This document shows, in pieces, positions 35,618-44,664 of a stretch of DNA of 64,000 bases. The notes under the pieces were generated by a model. The model worked only from the letters and a program-made list of their open reading frames with translations, was not told the DNA's origin and made no database searches. Location of the stretch: NCBI GenBank assembly GCA_017933995.1, contig JAGBKI010000047.1, positions 1-64,000 of the forward strand. Reading direction: 5' to 3'. The DNA comes from Bacteroidaceae bacterium. GTDB lineage: Bacteria; Bacteroidota; Bacteroidia; Bacteroidales; Bacteroidaceae. The position numbers were made by a program, and so were the translations under genes. Each line of letters opens with the position of its first letter. The first letter of the stretch is position 1.

Positions 35618-35813
35618 TAACCCCAGGAGGGGGTTACAGACGGGAGAGCGGGGCAAGGCCCCGGGTAAACAACGCCCCCAAAACCAACCCCAGCGGGGTT
35701 GCACAAAAAAACAGTGCAACACGCTTCTTGTGCAACCTCTCCGAGGTTGATTTACGCGCCGACCGTTAGCGGGGCGCTGCCCCGGCCTAACATCCGCAAC
35801 CCCGCTGGGGTTG
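35618..35813. repeat. GC-rich dyad block
   Basis: It runs TAACCCC...GGGGTTA, CGGGGCAAGGCCCCG, CAACCCCAGCGGGGTTGCAC, a mirrored TTGTGCAACC, CGGGGCGCTGCCCCGGCC and CAACCCCGCTGGGGTTG. It is the same order of hairpins as the blocks at 9.2 and 21.5 kb. Confidence 0.85.
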
Positions 35814-35953
35814 AAAAAGAATCAAAACCGCTTTCCCCACCGCCCGCGCTGTTTACGGAGCAAGCGCACACGTCACGGCGGAAGCACTGTTGCGGTGTCC
35901 GGCGCGCCCGGAACGATTTCACGCATTCCCGAGGCCACGACGCGTAAGCGCAC

Positions 35954-36038
35954 AAAAAAAGGTAGAAAGCGTCTCACGACGATTGCTACCTCACAGAACT
36001 TATATAGAGATGAAAAAACTTACTATTGTTTCGTTTTC
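35954..36038 (-). ncRNA. Candidate small RNA of about 85 nt with GNRA-capped terminator
   Basis: A perfect promoter on the minus strand (below) predicts a start near 36038. The transcript would run through an A/T-rich 5' part and end in a hairpin at 35961-35990: GGTAGCAATCGTC-GTGA-GACGCTTTCTACC, 11 of 13 positions paired around a GNRA loop, followed by seven T. No coding frame of note is inside, and no gene follows downstream on this strand. I could not match it to a known RNA family. Confidence 0.55.
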
Positions 36039-36044
36039 TTGGTG

Positions 36045-36052
36045 CAAAAGTA
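36045..36052 (-). promoter_or_regulatory. -7 box of the candidate small RNA
   Basis: TACTTTTG on the minus strand with TTTG 20 bp upstream (around 36073-36076), the best-matching two-part promoter in the window, and no protein gene behind it. Confidence 0.65.
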
Positions 36053-36370
36053 AGGCGCAAATCCACTCTGTCCAAACTTTTTCCCGAAAAAAATGCACCT
36101 AAACCCACATTATTTTGAAATTACACGCTTTTTACATAACATCTTGTCTTTTTTGCCAAATCTATATGCGCTTTCGTAGTAGCAACGTAGGCCGAAAAAC
36201 CATCTGGCGTAGCAACAGCGTAGCGTCGGCCCGGTCCAGAGCAGGACAAAAAGGCGGAAAAACGCTGCGATGGCGGCGCAAACCGAACAATAGCCCCAAG
36301 CGAAAAAACGGTTGAGGTTGCAGCGGTTTTGCATTGATGTTGTATTTTCGCGCCGAGTATATAGCACTTT

Positions 36371-38008
36371 ATGGTCTCCTCCGTCTTCCTTTGGCTCGGA
36401 ATGGCCGTGTACCTGCTGCTGGTGCTGGGTACGGCCATCGTGGTGCTGCTGGAAAACCGGCAGCCCGAGCGCACCATCGCCTGGATTGTGGCGCTGGTGC
36501 TGCTGCCCGTCGTGGGGCTGGTGGCCTTCTACTTCTTCGGGCGCAACATACGCCGCCCGCGCCTGCTTGTCCGCGCCACGCGCCGCCAGGAAGGCAGAAA
36601 GCGCGTTCCCCCTCGCCAGCAACGAAGCACTATACGCACCGCCGGCGGCGTCTCCGACGCGTGGCGCGGCCTGGCCAGCCTATGCGCCGAGGGTTTCGGC
36701 GCGCAGATGGACACCGCCACCGACATCCGCATCTTCACTGACGGCACGGCGCTGCTCCAAGACCTGATCGAGGCCTTCGACGAGGCCAAAAGGAGCATCC
36801 TGCTTGAAACCTACATCATCGAGGACGACAGCGTGGGCCGACGCGTGGCCGACGCCCTCGCCCGTGCCGCCAAGCGCGGCGTCGAGGTGCGCCTGCTCTA
36901 CGACGACGTGGGCTGCTGGCGTGTCCCGACACGCTTCTTCCGCCGAATGGAACGCGCTGGCGTGCACACGGCAGCCTTTCTGCCCGTGCGCTTCCCCGCC
37001 CTGACCCACAAGGTGAACTACCGCAACCACCGCAAACTCTGCATCGTCGACGGCACCACGGGCTTCATCGGCGGTATGAACCTGGCCGAGCGCTACCTGG
37101 GTCGCGAGGATTTCACCTGGCGCGACCTCCACCTCTCCCTGCACGGCACGCTCGTCGCCCGCATGGCGCACGTGTTCCTGTCGGACTGGGCGTTCGTCAA
37201 GGGCGAATTAGGAGCAAGGAATGAGGATCTAGGAATTGGTCAGACGAAATCAGGAATTAGGAATGAGGAGTTAGGAATTAAGCCACGCGAGTATGGAATG
37301 AGGAATGAGGAGTTAGGAATTAAGCCTACGGCCACCGCTGCCGACGAAAACCAGGCTGTGTCGTCGCGCAGCCCAATTCCTAATTCCTCATTCCTAACTC
37401 CTCATTCGCCCTCGCGCAGCCCAATTCCTCATTCCTCATTCCTAATTCCTAATTCAGAAGCGGTGCCGGTGCAGCTCGTCACCAACGACCCCACGACGCC
37501 CCATCCGCAACTGATGTACGCCTACACCTGGGCGGCGATGCACGCACGCAAGTACCTCTACGTCGAAACGCCCTACTTCATGCCCACCGAGCCGTTCCTG
37601 CAAGCGCTCAAGACCGCCGCCATGAGCGCCGTCGACGTGCGCCTCTGTCTGCCCCGCAAGCCCGACGGGCGCACCCTGCGCTGGATCAACGACAGCTATA
37701 TCACCGAACTGCTACAGGCCGGCGTGCGCGTCTATATGTACGACGGCGGCTTCCTCCACACCAAGTGTATCGTGGCCGACGACGCGTGGTGCGCTGTGGG
37801 GTCGGCCAACATCGATTTCCGCTCCTTCCTCAACAACATCGAGGTGTCCGCCCTCGTCTACGACGCCGACACCGCCGCGCGCATACGCCTCGTGGCCGAG
37901 GCCGATATGAAACACAGCCAAGAGGTAGACGCCGACCGCTGGGCGCGCCGCCCCCTGCGCCGCCGTCTGCTCGAATCCGCCACGCGCATCATCGCCCCGC
38001 TGTTTTGA
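36371..38008 (+). CDS. cls: Cardiolipin synthase with in-frame repeat insertion
   Basis: 545 residues. Two N-terminal membrane helices (MVSSVFLWLGMAVYLLLVLG and IAWIVALVLLPVVGLVAFYF) precede two phospholipase-D HKD motifs: H220-K222-D227 (NHRKLCIVDG) and H463-K465-D470 (HTKCIVADD). The enzyme joins phosphatidylglycerol molecules to make cardiolipin in the inner membrane. Residues about 279-363, between the two catalytic halves, are foreign: they are read from an insertion of micro-repeats (37204-37464) that keeps the frame. Without it the length (about 460-480) would be normal for the family. Both active sites are intact, so activity may survive. Confidence 0.93.
   Translation: MVSSVFLWLGMAVYLLLVLGTAIVVLLENRQPERTIAWIVALVLLPVVGLVAFYFFGRNIRRPRLLVRATRRQEGRKRVPPRQQRSTIRTAGGVSDAWRGLASLCAEGFGAQMDTATDIRIFTDGTALLQDLIEAFDEAKRSILLETYIIEDDSVGRRVADALARAAKRGVEVRLLYDDVGCWRVPTRFFRRMERAGVHTAAFLPVRFPALTHKVNYRNHRKLCIVDGTTGFIGGMNLAERYLGREDFTWRDLHLSLHGTLVARMAHVFLSDWAFVKGELGARNEDLGIGQTKSGIRNEELGIKPREYGMRNEELGIKPTATAADENQAVSSRSPIPNSSFLTPHSPSRSPIPHSSFLIPNSEAVPVQLVTNDPTTPHPQLMYAYTWAAMHARKYLYVETPYFMPTEPFLQALKTAAMSAVDVRLCLPRKPDGRTLRWINDSYITELLQAGVRVYMYDGGFLHTKCIVADDAWCAVGSANIDFRSFLNNIEVSALVYDADTAARIRLVAEADMKHSQEVDADRWARRPLRRRLLESATRIIAPLF
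37204..37464. repeat. Micro-repeat dyad inserted in the cls reading frame
   Basis: The left half repeats GGAATTAGGAATGAGGAGTT; the right half repeats its complement (CCTAATTCCTCATTCC), with two CGCGCAGCCCAATTCC boxes. It reads as RNEELGIKP and IPNSSFL peptide repeats. The same words and GCTGCGCG box bound the dyad at 533-660, so this is a normally intergenic element inside a gene. Confidence 0.85.
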
Positions 38009-38068
38009 AACCGCCAATCTAAATTAATGGTGTCCGCTATAACCATAGAAACGATGAACCGACGTTAT

Positions 38069-38308
38069 GACGCTGAAAGCGTCACCCCCTCTGTAACCGC
38101 GGGTGCGCGAAGTGAAATGGAGCGCACCCGCGGCAAACGGTACACCACTGAATGCACGCTGAAAGCGTGCCCCACCGGCGCGAAAAGTTACTTTAATCCG
38201 TCGTGGGGGACGCTTTCAGCGTCCGTCAAACCATCCCCCGCTGCCGCAGGTTCGCTCCATTTCATTCCGCGAACCCGCGGTTACAGAAAGGGAGACGCTT
38301 TCAGCGTC
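38069..38308. repeat. Dyad block of the GACGCTGAAAGCGTC family
   Basis: It begins GACGCTGAAAGCGTC, then TGTAACCGCGGGTGCGCGAA and GAAATGGAGCGCACCCGCGG. A centre with GGGACGCTTTCAGCGTCC follows, then the reverse complement of the first half to GACGCTTTCAGCGTC at 38294-38308. It is related to the duplicated block at 8584-9135. It fills most of the gap before the C10 protease gene; no gene is present here. Confidence 0.85.
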
Positions 38309-38446
38309 TTACACAGCACCATTACACTCAAAATGACCGCACACACATAAAACGCCGCTCCCCAGGGCGTTGCCCTGGACTGATTGCTTGTTGGCCTTTC
38401 AGGCCGCCGCCGAGAGATTTCACTAAAAAACATTCTTCCTTTCCCA

Positions 38447-40066
38447 ATGAAAACTCCCCTACCCCGCCTATACCTCCGCCTGGTGACGGCCATTGCGCTG
38501 CTGCTCGCCATACTGCCACCACTTCACGCGCAAACCGGCCCCCTGCTCACCACGCGCCACGGCTTCCAGCGGCCCTACAACCGGCTGTGTCCCTACTGGC
38601 TCTACGACTGGGGTGCGCTCAGCCCCACACGCACGCAGGCGGGCTGCGTGGCATCGGCGGCGGAACAGGTCGTCACCTACTACCGGCGGCCCGTCACCCT
38701 GCTCGACACCATCCACGGCTGGACTACGCCCCACTATACCATTGCCGACATCCTGCCTGGCGAGACCATCGAGACCGCCCACATACGCGACGCCTACACC
38801 GAGGCCGACGACAGCGCGACGACAGCCGACGTGGCGCGCCTGATGTACGTGCTGGCCTGCGCCGCGCGGATGAACTTCGGGCTGGAGGCCAGCGGGTCGA
38901 GCCTGCGGCGGCTCGTCGAGCCGATGCACCGCGTCTTCGGCTACGGGCGCGCCGACTTCGTGGACAGCTATGACTACACCGCCGACGACTGGGAACGCCT
39001 CCTGGCCGACGAAATCCACGCCGGACGACCCGTGGTCTACGTCGGCTACACGCAGCACCTGGGCGGCCATGCTTTCGTCATCGACGGCGTGGACGAGGAG
39101 CGCGGCCTCTATCACCTCAACTGGGGCTACGACGGGCAGTACGACGGCTGGTTCCTCCTCGACATGCTGTCGTTCGCCGAGCCGCTCGACGAACCCACCG
39201 AGGACGGGCGTGTGGAGGGATTTTTCTGCAACCACCAGGCGCTGCTGCTCTGTCCCGACAGCGTGGCCGACGCCCTGCCGCCCACCTACCCCCGCACGGG
39301 GCGCGAGTTCAGCCTGAGCGACATCACCTTCGAGGCCGAGCCGCTCACGGGGCGCTACACACCCGTGCGCCTCACCGTCACCAACACCGCCAACACGCGC
39401 CTCACCGCCCCCTTCGAGTTCTTCACCAACCTGCCCACCGACACCGCCCTCTTCGCCCAAGGCGACTACAACGGCCTCAGCGGCGTGACGCTCGACCCCG
39501 GCGAATCGCGCATCCTGCGCCTACACCTACAGTTCGACGAGGGCGGCGAGCGTATCTTCCGCGCCAGCCCCGACGACAGCACCCTGCTCTGTGCCGTGCC
39601 CATCAGCATCGGCACCGCCCCGGCAGCGGACATCACGTTCGGCCAGCCCACCGTCACCTTCCCCTCCGACGGCACCGTGGAAATACGCCAGCCGTACACC
39701 AACAGCCCCGACGGCGGGCGCGCGGGCTGCACCGTCACCTACGAAATCTACGACCCCTCCGCCCCCAGTGCCGCCGCGCCGCGCCATTACTACCACCTCT
39801 ACGCCGCCACGGGCGAGACGGTGTGCGACACCGTGCGCTTCGCCTCCCTACACCCCGGCCACACCTACACCTACCGCCTGCGCGAGCCGTGGGAGGTGCA
39901 GGTGGAATGCACCTTCACCGTGCCGCTTTCCACCGGCATTGGCGCTGTTACGTCATACCCCGCGTCCGATCGCACCACTATCTATTACGATTTGCAAGGT
40001 CGCCCCGTCGCCCGCCCCGAACGCCCTGGAATATACATCATAGGCGGTCGCAAGGTGGTGATATGA
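38447..40066 (+). CDS. Secreted C10-family (streptopain-like) cysteine protease
   Basis: 539 residues from MKTPLPRLYLRLVTAIALLL with a signal peptide ending near HAQ (29). The catalytic domain starts at once: Cys67 in TQAGCVASAAEQ, His208 in LGGHAFVIDGVD and the YHLNWGYDGQYDGWF segment are the streptopain/interpain pattern. The usual pro-domain of over 100 residues is missing. Beta-sandwich-like sequence fills the rest, and the C-terminus YDLQGRPVARPERPGIYI then GGRKVVI is the same tail as on the LRR protein. It probably degrades host or dietary protein at the cell surface. It is a single gene. Confidence 0.87.
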   Translation: MKTPLPRLYLRLVTAIALLLAILPPLHAQTGPLLTTRHGFQRPYNRLCPYWLYDWGALSPTRTQAGCVASAAEQVVTYYRRPVTLLDTIHGWTTPHYTIADILPGETIETAHIRDAYTEADDSATTADVARLMYVLACAARMNFGLEASGSSLRRLVEPMHRVFGYGRADFVDSYDYTADDWERLLADEIHAGRPVVYVGYTQHLGGHAFVIDGVDEERGLYHLNWGYDGQYDGWFLLDMLSFAEPLDEPTEDGRVEGFFCNHQALLLCPDSVADALPPTYPRTGREFSLSDITFEAEPLTGRYTPVRLTVTNTANTRLTAPFEFFTNLPTDTALFAQGDYNGLSGVTLDPGESRILRLHLQFDEGGERIFRASPDDSTLLCAVPISIGTAPAADITFGQPTVTFPSDGTVEIRQPYTNSPDGGRAGCTVTYEIYDPSAPSAAAPRHYYHLYAATGETVCDTVRFASLHPGHTYTYRLREPWEVQVECTFTVPLSTGIGAVTSYPASDRTTIYYDLQGRPVARPERPGIYIIGGRKVVI

Positions 40067-40074
40067 CACAAGAA

Positions 40075-40110
40075 AATGGGGGAAACGTCGGTAGAGACAT
40101 TTCCCCCATT
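40075..40110. terminator. Bidirectional terminator
   Basis: AATGGGGGAAACGTC pairs with GACATTTCCCCCATT (one mismatch) around a 6-nt loop, between the convergent protease gene and the gene ending at 40135. Confidence 0.8.
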
Positions 40111-40134
40111 GCTTTTGATGTCTGCGGGTGGGAC

Positions 40135-40800
40135 TTATTCGGGAAAAAGTCCGAGCAAGCGTGCCAGACTCTCGGCATCGCGCCAGCTCCACCAGCGATC
40201 GGCCATCAGCGCCTTGAAGTCTTTCTTGTGGGAGGCGGCGATGCGGCGTTTTACCTCGCGTTCCGTAGCGGGTATCACGTGTCCTTTCAGACTGAAATAG
40301 TAAGTGTCGCAAACCGGGTAGCCAAGAAAGTCGGGACTACCTGGGTTTATGTCGCGCAGATAATTGGAATCGAAGAAACCAGCCTCTTGAGCCAACGAAG
40401 AGAGGTTGGTGTAGGTATTCATTTCGTCGGTCATCATGCTGCGGTCGAAGGTCGTGACGCAAAGCAGATAGTTAAAGCCCTCGCGGGCGAGCACACGCCC
40501 CATTTCCATGCCCTGCACACGCATAAACGTCATCGTACTGTCGAAGTCCACACCAAGAATACTGGCGTTGGTCGGAGCGAGGATGCTGTCGCCTTGCAAA
40601 TAGACAAGCGTGCCGTCGCGCAAAAGTAGGTTGGCCTTCTCAACCGTCACGGTGCGCCCAAAAGTCTGACGCACCACAGCGGGACGGAAATCTTTGAAAA
40701 GGAAGAAGGACTTGGTGCGGCGCACCTCCTGATTCTGCTGCGCCTGTACAGGGGCAAAGAGAAAAGCCGACAGGAAAAGGGGAAGGAATAAGTTCTTCAT
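40135..40800 (-). CDS. Secreted hypothetical protein
   Basis: 221 residues from MKNLFLPLFLSAFLFAPVQAQ, a signal peptide with an AQ-type cleavage site. The mature part (RRTKSFFLFKDFRPAVVRQTFG, LLLRDGTLVYLQGDSILAP, YPVCDTYYFSLKGHVIPATEREVKRRI) shows no motif I recognise. The strand pattern FRPAVV...GRTVTVEKANLLLRDGTLVYL suggests a beta-rich periplasmic domain. The frame extending to 40854 is rejected because it would overlap the FucU-like gene and has no signal peptide. Whether it is co-transcribed with that gene (47 bp apart) is open. Confidence 0.7.
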   Translation of the reverse strand: MKNLFLPLFLSAFLFAPVQAQQNQEVRRTKSFFLFKDFRPAVVRQTFGRTVTVEKANLLLRDGTLVYLQGDSILAPTNASILGVDFDSTMTFMRVQGMEMGRVLAREGFNYLLCVTTFDRSMMTDEMNTYTNLSSLAQEAGFFDSNYLRDINPGSPDFLGYPVCDTYYFSLKGHVIPATEREVKRRIAASHKKDFKALMADRWWSWRDAESLARLLGLFPE

Positions 40801-40847
40801 AGGTAAAAGGAGATTATACGTGTTAGACGGCGCGAACGGGAAAACGT

Positions 40848-41279
40848 TTAACACGGCGTGACGCCTTTCTTGAGGATGATGTTGCCATACTTGGCTGTTT
40901 CGCCGGTGACGACGACGGCATAGGCTTTGCGGGTGCGCTCGTAGAAGGCGAAGCGCTCCTCGTGGCCGAAGCCGGCAATCTGCGGGTTGGTCTCGTGGAC
41001 GGCTTCGAGGTAGGCGGCCTCGACGGCGGGGTCGAGCGTGTCGCCCGGCACGGCCGACATCATCACGAGCGGGTCGGCGACGTAGGCGTCGAGCTCAAAG
41101 AGGGGCAGGATGGCGCGCAGCAGCTGCGGCACGCGCAGTCCGTCGGCGCGCAGCACGCGGGCGTTGAAACTCTCGGCGGGGAAGTGGGCGTCGCTCAGCA
41201 CGATTTCGTCGCCGTGGCCCATCGAGGCCAGCACTTTCAGCAGTTCGGGGGAGATGAGCGGGGAAATTCCTTTGAGCAT
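40848..41279 (-). CDS. fucU: RbsD/FucU-family sugar mutarotase
   Basis: 143 residues, the length typical for Fuc[21 protein letters not shown] then [17 protein letters not shown] is the family's catalytic N-terminus (the His of [11 protein letters not shown]), and the C-terminus has [21 protein letters not shown] and [10 protein letters not shown]. These enzymes interconvert anomers of fucose or ribose. The [11 protein letters not shown] context favours FucU over RbsD. No fucose catabolic genes lie beside it; a transporter of the AspT type is upstream. Confidence 0.9.
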   Translation of the reverse strand: MLKGISPLISPELLKVLASMGHGDEIVLSDAHFPAESFNARVLRADGLRVPQLLRAILPLFELDAYVADPLVMMSAVPGDTLDPAVEAAYLEAVHETNPQIAGFGHEERFAFYERTRKAYAVVVTGETAKYGNIILKKGVTPC

Positions 41280-41297
41280 TGGGAGGGGGGAGTAATC

Positions 41298-41343
41298 GGA
41301 GTGTTCGGAATACTCCGAATAATCAGAGCATTCCGAACACTCC
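41298..41343. repeat. Hairpin GGAGTGTTCGGAAT / ATTCCGAACACTCC
   Basis: An 18-bp stem with one mismatch (GGAGTGTTCGGAATACTC and GAGCATTCCGAACACTCC), around a 10-nt loop, in the gap between the transporter gene and fucU. Neither side has a T-run of note. It could be a processing or attenuation hairpin between two genes of one transcript. Confidence 0.7.
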
Positions 41344-41352
41344 GCTTTCAGT

Positions 41353-43077
41353 TTACGAGCACAGGAAGAGAATGATGGCCTGGGCGCAGAGGATGCGCAG
41401 GAACATGGAGAGGGGGTAGACGGTGCTGTAGCCGACGCTGGGTGCGTCGTTGTTGGCTGTCTGGTTGGCGTAGCCCAGGGCGGGCGGGTCGGTGGTGCTG
41501 CCCGCGATGAGACCCATCAGGGTGAAGTAGTTGAACTTGTAGACCTTGCGCGCCACGAAGCCCATAATGAGCAGGGGCAGGACGGTGATGATGAAACCTG
41601 TCCAGACGTAGGTGAGGCCGTCGCCCTGCGTGACCGTCTGCCAGAAGGTGCTGCCGGCCTTGATGCCCACGGCGGCGAGGAACAGCGACAGACCCAGTTC
41701 GCGGATGAAGAGGTTGGCACCGCTGGTCATGTAGGTGTTGAGGTGGAACTTGTAGCTGTAGGCGCCGATGAGGATGGCCACGACGAGCGGTCCGCCGGCC
41801 AGACCCAGTTTGAGGGGTACGCTCATACCGGGGATGGCGATGGGCAGCGTGCCGAGCAGGATGCCCAGCAGCACGCCGAGGAAAATGGCGCCGATGTTGG
41901 GGTGGTCGAGGCGCTTGACGCTGTTGCCCAGCACGCGCTCCACGCGGTCGATGGCGTCGGCCTCGCCCACGACGAGCAGGCGGTCGCCAATCTGGATGCG
42001 CAGCGCGCGGTCGGCGAAGAGCTCCATGCCCTGCCGCGTGATGCGCGTCACGTTCACGCCGAAGACGGAACTGAAGTGCATCTGTCCGAACGTCTTGCCG
42101 TTGACGTTGCCCTGCGTGACGAGGATGCGGCGCGACACGATGGGGGCTTTCTCAATCTTCCAGTCGAAGTCCGGCACGTCCTCGCCGATGAAGGCGCTGA
42201 CGGCCTCGGCGTCGTCCTCGGCGCAGACGATGTTCATCAGCTCGCCGTAGTAGACGGGCGTGTCGTGGCTGGGGGCCACGAACTCGCCGTCCTTCTGCAT
42301 ACGGGTGCAGACGAACGTGCGTCCCAGGAACTCGCGTATCTGCGAGAGTTTCTTGCCGTTGATGCTGTGGTTGGTGACGCGCAGCGTCATGCGGTGGGGC
42401 TTGGCGTGGGGGTTGTCCTCCTGGGCGCGGCGGATGTCCTCCTCCTCTTTTTCCAACTTGATGCCGCAGATGAAGCGCAGCAGGATGGTGGCGCCGATGA
42501 TGCCGACGACGCCGAGGGGGTAGGCGCAGGCGTAGCCCGAGGCTATGTTGAGACCCTTCAGGCCGTCGATGGAGTTGAGCGCTTCCTGCGCCGCGCCGAG
42601 ACCGGGCGTGTTGGTGACGGCGCCGTAGAGCACGCCGACCATCATGGGCAGGTCGCGGTTGTCGCCGCGCGAGGCGAAGACGAGGTAGTAGAGGCCCAGC
42701 ATCGTGGCCACGTTGAGCAGCACGATGCCGATGGCGATGTAGTTCATCTGCAGGCCGCCTCCGCTCTTGAAACTGTGGAAGAAGCCGGGGCCCACTTGTA
42801 GGCCGATGCAGTAGACGAAGAGGATGAGGCCGAAGTCCTGCACGAAGTTGAGCACCTGCTGCGGTGCGGCGAGGTTGGTCTCGGCGTCGGCCCAGCCAGC
42901 GGCGGCGTAGATGTGGCCGACGAGGATGCCGACAAAGAGTACGAAGGTGGCGCCCAGGGCTATGCCGCCGAACTTGACTTTGCCCAGCGCCATTCCCGCC
43001 GAGATGACGACGGCGAAGAGCAGCACGATGTGGGCGATGGAGGAGGTGTTGAGGAAGAGGTTGCTAAGCCATTCCAT
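41353..43077 (-). CDS. AspT/YidE-type exchanger with two TrkA-C domains
   Basis: 574 residues. Hydrophobic N- and C-terminal halves ([20 protein letters not shown] and [20 protein letters not shown] onward) each bear the YidE/YbjL duplication signature with a GLx[18 protein letters not shown] helix and the [16 protein letters not shown] / [16 protein letters not shown] pair. Residues about 205-380 hold two soluble TrkA-C-like domains ([20 protein letters not shown] and [21 protein letters not shown]). Members such as AspT exchange aspartate for alanine; many are uncharacterised. The substrate is not decidable here. It lies 74 bp upstream of fucU on the same strand. Confidence 0.87.
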   Translation of the reverse strand: MEWLSNLFLNTSSIAHIVLLFAVVISAGMALGKVKFGGIALGATFVLFVGILVGHIYAAAGWADAETNLAAPQQVLNFVQDFGLILFVYCIGLQVGPGFFHSFKSGGGLQMNYIAIGIVLLNVATMLGLYYLVFASRGDNRDLPMMVGVLYGAVTNTPGLGAAQEALNSIDGLKGLNIASGYACAYPLGVVGIIGATILLRFICGIKLEKEEEDIRRAQEDNPHAKPHRMTLRVTNHSINGKKLSQIREFLGRTFVCTRMQKDGEFVAPSHDTPVYYGELMNIVCAEDDAEAVSAFIGEDVPDFDWKIEKAPIVSRRILVTQGNVNGKTFGQMHFSSVFGVNVTRITRQGMELFADRALRIQIGDRLLVVGEADAIDRVERVLGNSVKRLDHPNIGAIFLGVLLGILLGTLPIAIPGMSVPLKLGLAGGPLVVAILIGAYSYKFHLNTYMTSGANLFIRELGLSLFLAAVGIKAGSTFWQTVTQGDGLTYVWTGFIITVLPLLIMGFVARKVYKFNYFTLMGLIAGSTTDPPALGYANQTANNDAPSVGYSTVYPLSMFLRILCAQAIILFLCS

Positions 43078-43246
43078 AAAGTTAAAGTGCTATGTGATTT
43101 GTTTTCAGCATGCAAAGTTAAGGGTTAGGCCAAGGCGGAAAAGAATTTGCGCACGTATTTTCTGCACTACGGGGCGATACCGACGTGCTTTTGGTAACAG
43201 GCCGTGACAAAAAGACGCTATAAAGAATCCACTGCGCCACATTGCG

Positions 43247-44449
43247 TCAGTAGTTGAGCAGGGAGCTGTCGCCGTAGGAGAGAAAGCGGAACGAGTGTGA
43301 AAGGGCGTAGTCGTAAACACGACGCCAGTCATCGCCGATGAAGGCGGAAACAAGCAGCAGCAGCGTACTCTGCGGCTGGTGGAAGTTGGTGAGCATCGTG
43401 CGCACGACGTGATAGCAGTAGCCAGGCGTGATGATGATCTGCGTCGTGGCGTGGATGGTTTCGAGGCCGTGGGCGGCCATATAGCGCAATAGAGCTTCGA
43501 GTGCCTCGATGGTGGAGAGCGCGTTGGCTTCCTCGGCGTAGGGCCGCCATTGGTCGACGTGAATGGCGTCGGGACTAAGGGTGGGTTCGGCAGCAACCAT
43601 CACACCTATATAATATAAGGACTCCAGCGTGCGCACGCTGGTGGTGCCCACGGCGATGCACCGACCACCATGAGCCAAGAGGCGTTCAATGGTATGGCGG
43701 CCCACGCTAATCCACTCGGCATGCATTTCATGCTGCTCTACGGTGGGGGTTTTTACAGGCTTGAACGTGCCCGCGCCAACGTGGAGCGTCACCTCCTCGC
43801 GCTCGATGCCACGGGCGTCAAGGGCAGCGAAGACGCGCTCCGTGAAGTGAAGCCCAGCGGTGGGGGCGGCCACACTGCCCTTGACACGGCTGTAGACAGT
43901 CTGATACGTCTGGAGGTCGCCGGGCTCCGTGGCGCGGTTTAGGTAGGGCGGGATGGGCAGTTCGCCGCAGGCTTCGAGCACCTCGGCAAACGTCACGCCG
44001 TCGTCACCCCAGTCGAAGCGCACCTCGAAACCGCTTCCCACGGCCTCGCTGCGCGCTGCAGTGAGCGTCAGTCGTCGGCCACCCACGGTGACCTCGGCGG
44101 TGACAAGCCCCGTCTTCCACTTTTTCGCGTTGCCGATGAGGCACGACCACGAGCAACGCCCGCGCGCTGCGAAATTCTGCTGGTAGTCGTGGGGGTGTAA
44201 CGGCTCCAAACAGAACACCTCGATGGCTGCACCCGTTTCCTTGCGGAAACGCAAGCGAGCGCGGATGACGCGAGTGTTGTTGAGCACCATCAGGTCGCCC
44301 TCGGGCAGGTACTGGGGCAGATTGCGGAACGTGTCCTCTGAAATCTGCCCGTCACGGTAGAGCAGCAGTTTCGACGAGTCGCGCTCCGCAAGCGGGTATT
44401 TCGCGATCCGCTCCTCGGGCAGATTGTATGTGAAGTCTTGAATGCGCAC
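43247..44449 (-). CDS. queA: QueA-type S-adenosylmethionine:tRNA ribosyltransferase-isomerase (paralog 1)
   Basis: 400 residues. MRIQDFTYNLPEERIAKYPL opens the protein, and LMVLNNTRVIRARL, SRVKGSVAAPTAGLHFTE, LHVGAGTFKPVKT, HAEW and AVGTTSVRTLES are all QueA signatures. It makes epoxyqueuosine in the wobble position of GUN tRNAs. The family norm is about 350; an extra stretch near 265-330 (YYIGVMVAAEPTLSPDAIHV and the following residues) makes it longer. A second QueA-like gene is at 55755. Read together with its own promoter, it stands alone, divergent from leuC. Confidence 0.88.
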   Translation of the reverse strand: MRIQDFTYNLPEERIAKYPLAERDSSKLLLYRDGQISEDTFRNLPQYLPEGDLMVLNNTRVIRARLRFRKETGAAIEVFCLEPLHPHDYQQNFAARGRCSWSCLIGNAKKWKTGLVTAEVTVGGRRLTLTAARSEAVGSGFEVRFDWGDDGVTFAEVLEACGELPIPPYLNRATEPGDLQTYQTVYSRVKGSVAAPTAGLHFTERVFAALDARGIEREEVTLHVGAGTFKPVKTPTVEQHEMHAEWISVGRHTIERLLAHGGRCIAVGTTSVRTLESLYYIGVMVAAEPTLSPDAIHVDQWRPYAEEANALSTIEALEALLRYMAAHGLETIHATTQIIITPGYCYHVVRTMLTNFHQPQSTLLLLVSAFIGDDWRRVYDYALSHSFRFLSYGDSSLLNY

Positions 44450-44501
44450 TACTTTTAATAATATTACGTCACAAAGGCAGCCTATGTGCGTTTAGAGGGC
44501 A

Positions 44502-44509
44502 CAAAATTA
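44502..44509 (-). promoter_or_regulatory. -7 box for queA paralog 1
   Basis: TAATTTTG on the minus strand matches TAnnTTTG, 53 bp before the start at 44449. It is divergent from the leuC promoter 54 bp away. Confidence 0.45.
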
Positions 44510-44562
44510 GGCAAAAACGCCTTGCTTGCCACGCAAAAGTGTGCAATTTACACGGATTGTTG

Positions 44563-44570
44563 TACTTTTG
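44563..44570 (+). promoter_or_regulatory. -7 promoter box for leuC-orf-leuD-leuB
   Basis: TACTTTTG after GATTGTTG, about 95 bp before leuC. I saw no leucine-rich leader peptide or clear attenuator in the leader. Confidence 0.65.
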
Positions 44571-44664
44571 TGGGCAAATGTACCGTCTATTTTACTGTCA
44601 CCTTTGTTCTACTTAGGTTTTCCCTTTTTCTCATAACCTAAGTCTCCCACTAAACTCCACGCCT

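Noticed and set aside
36110..36622. 170-codon minus-strand frame at the start of cls
   Set aside because: Opposite to the cls membrane helices; low-quality composition.
37712..38017. Minus-strand frame under the end of cls
   Set aside because: Shadow of the second HKD half.
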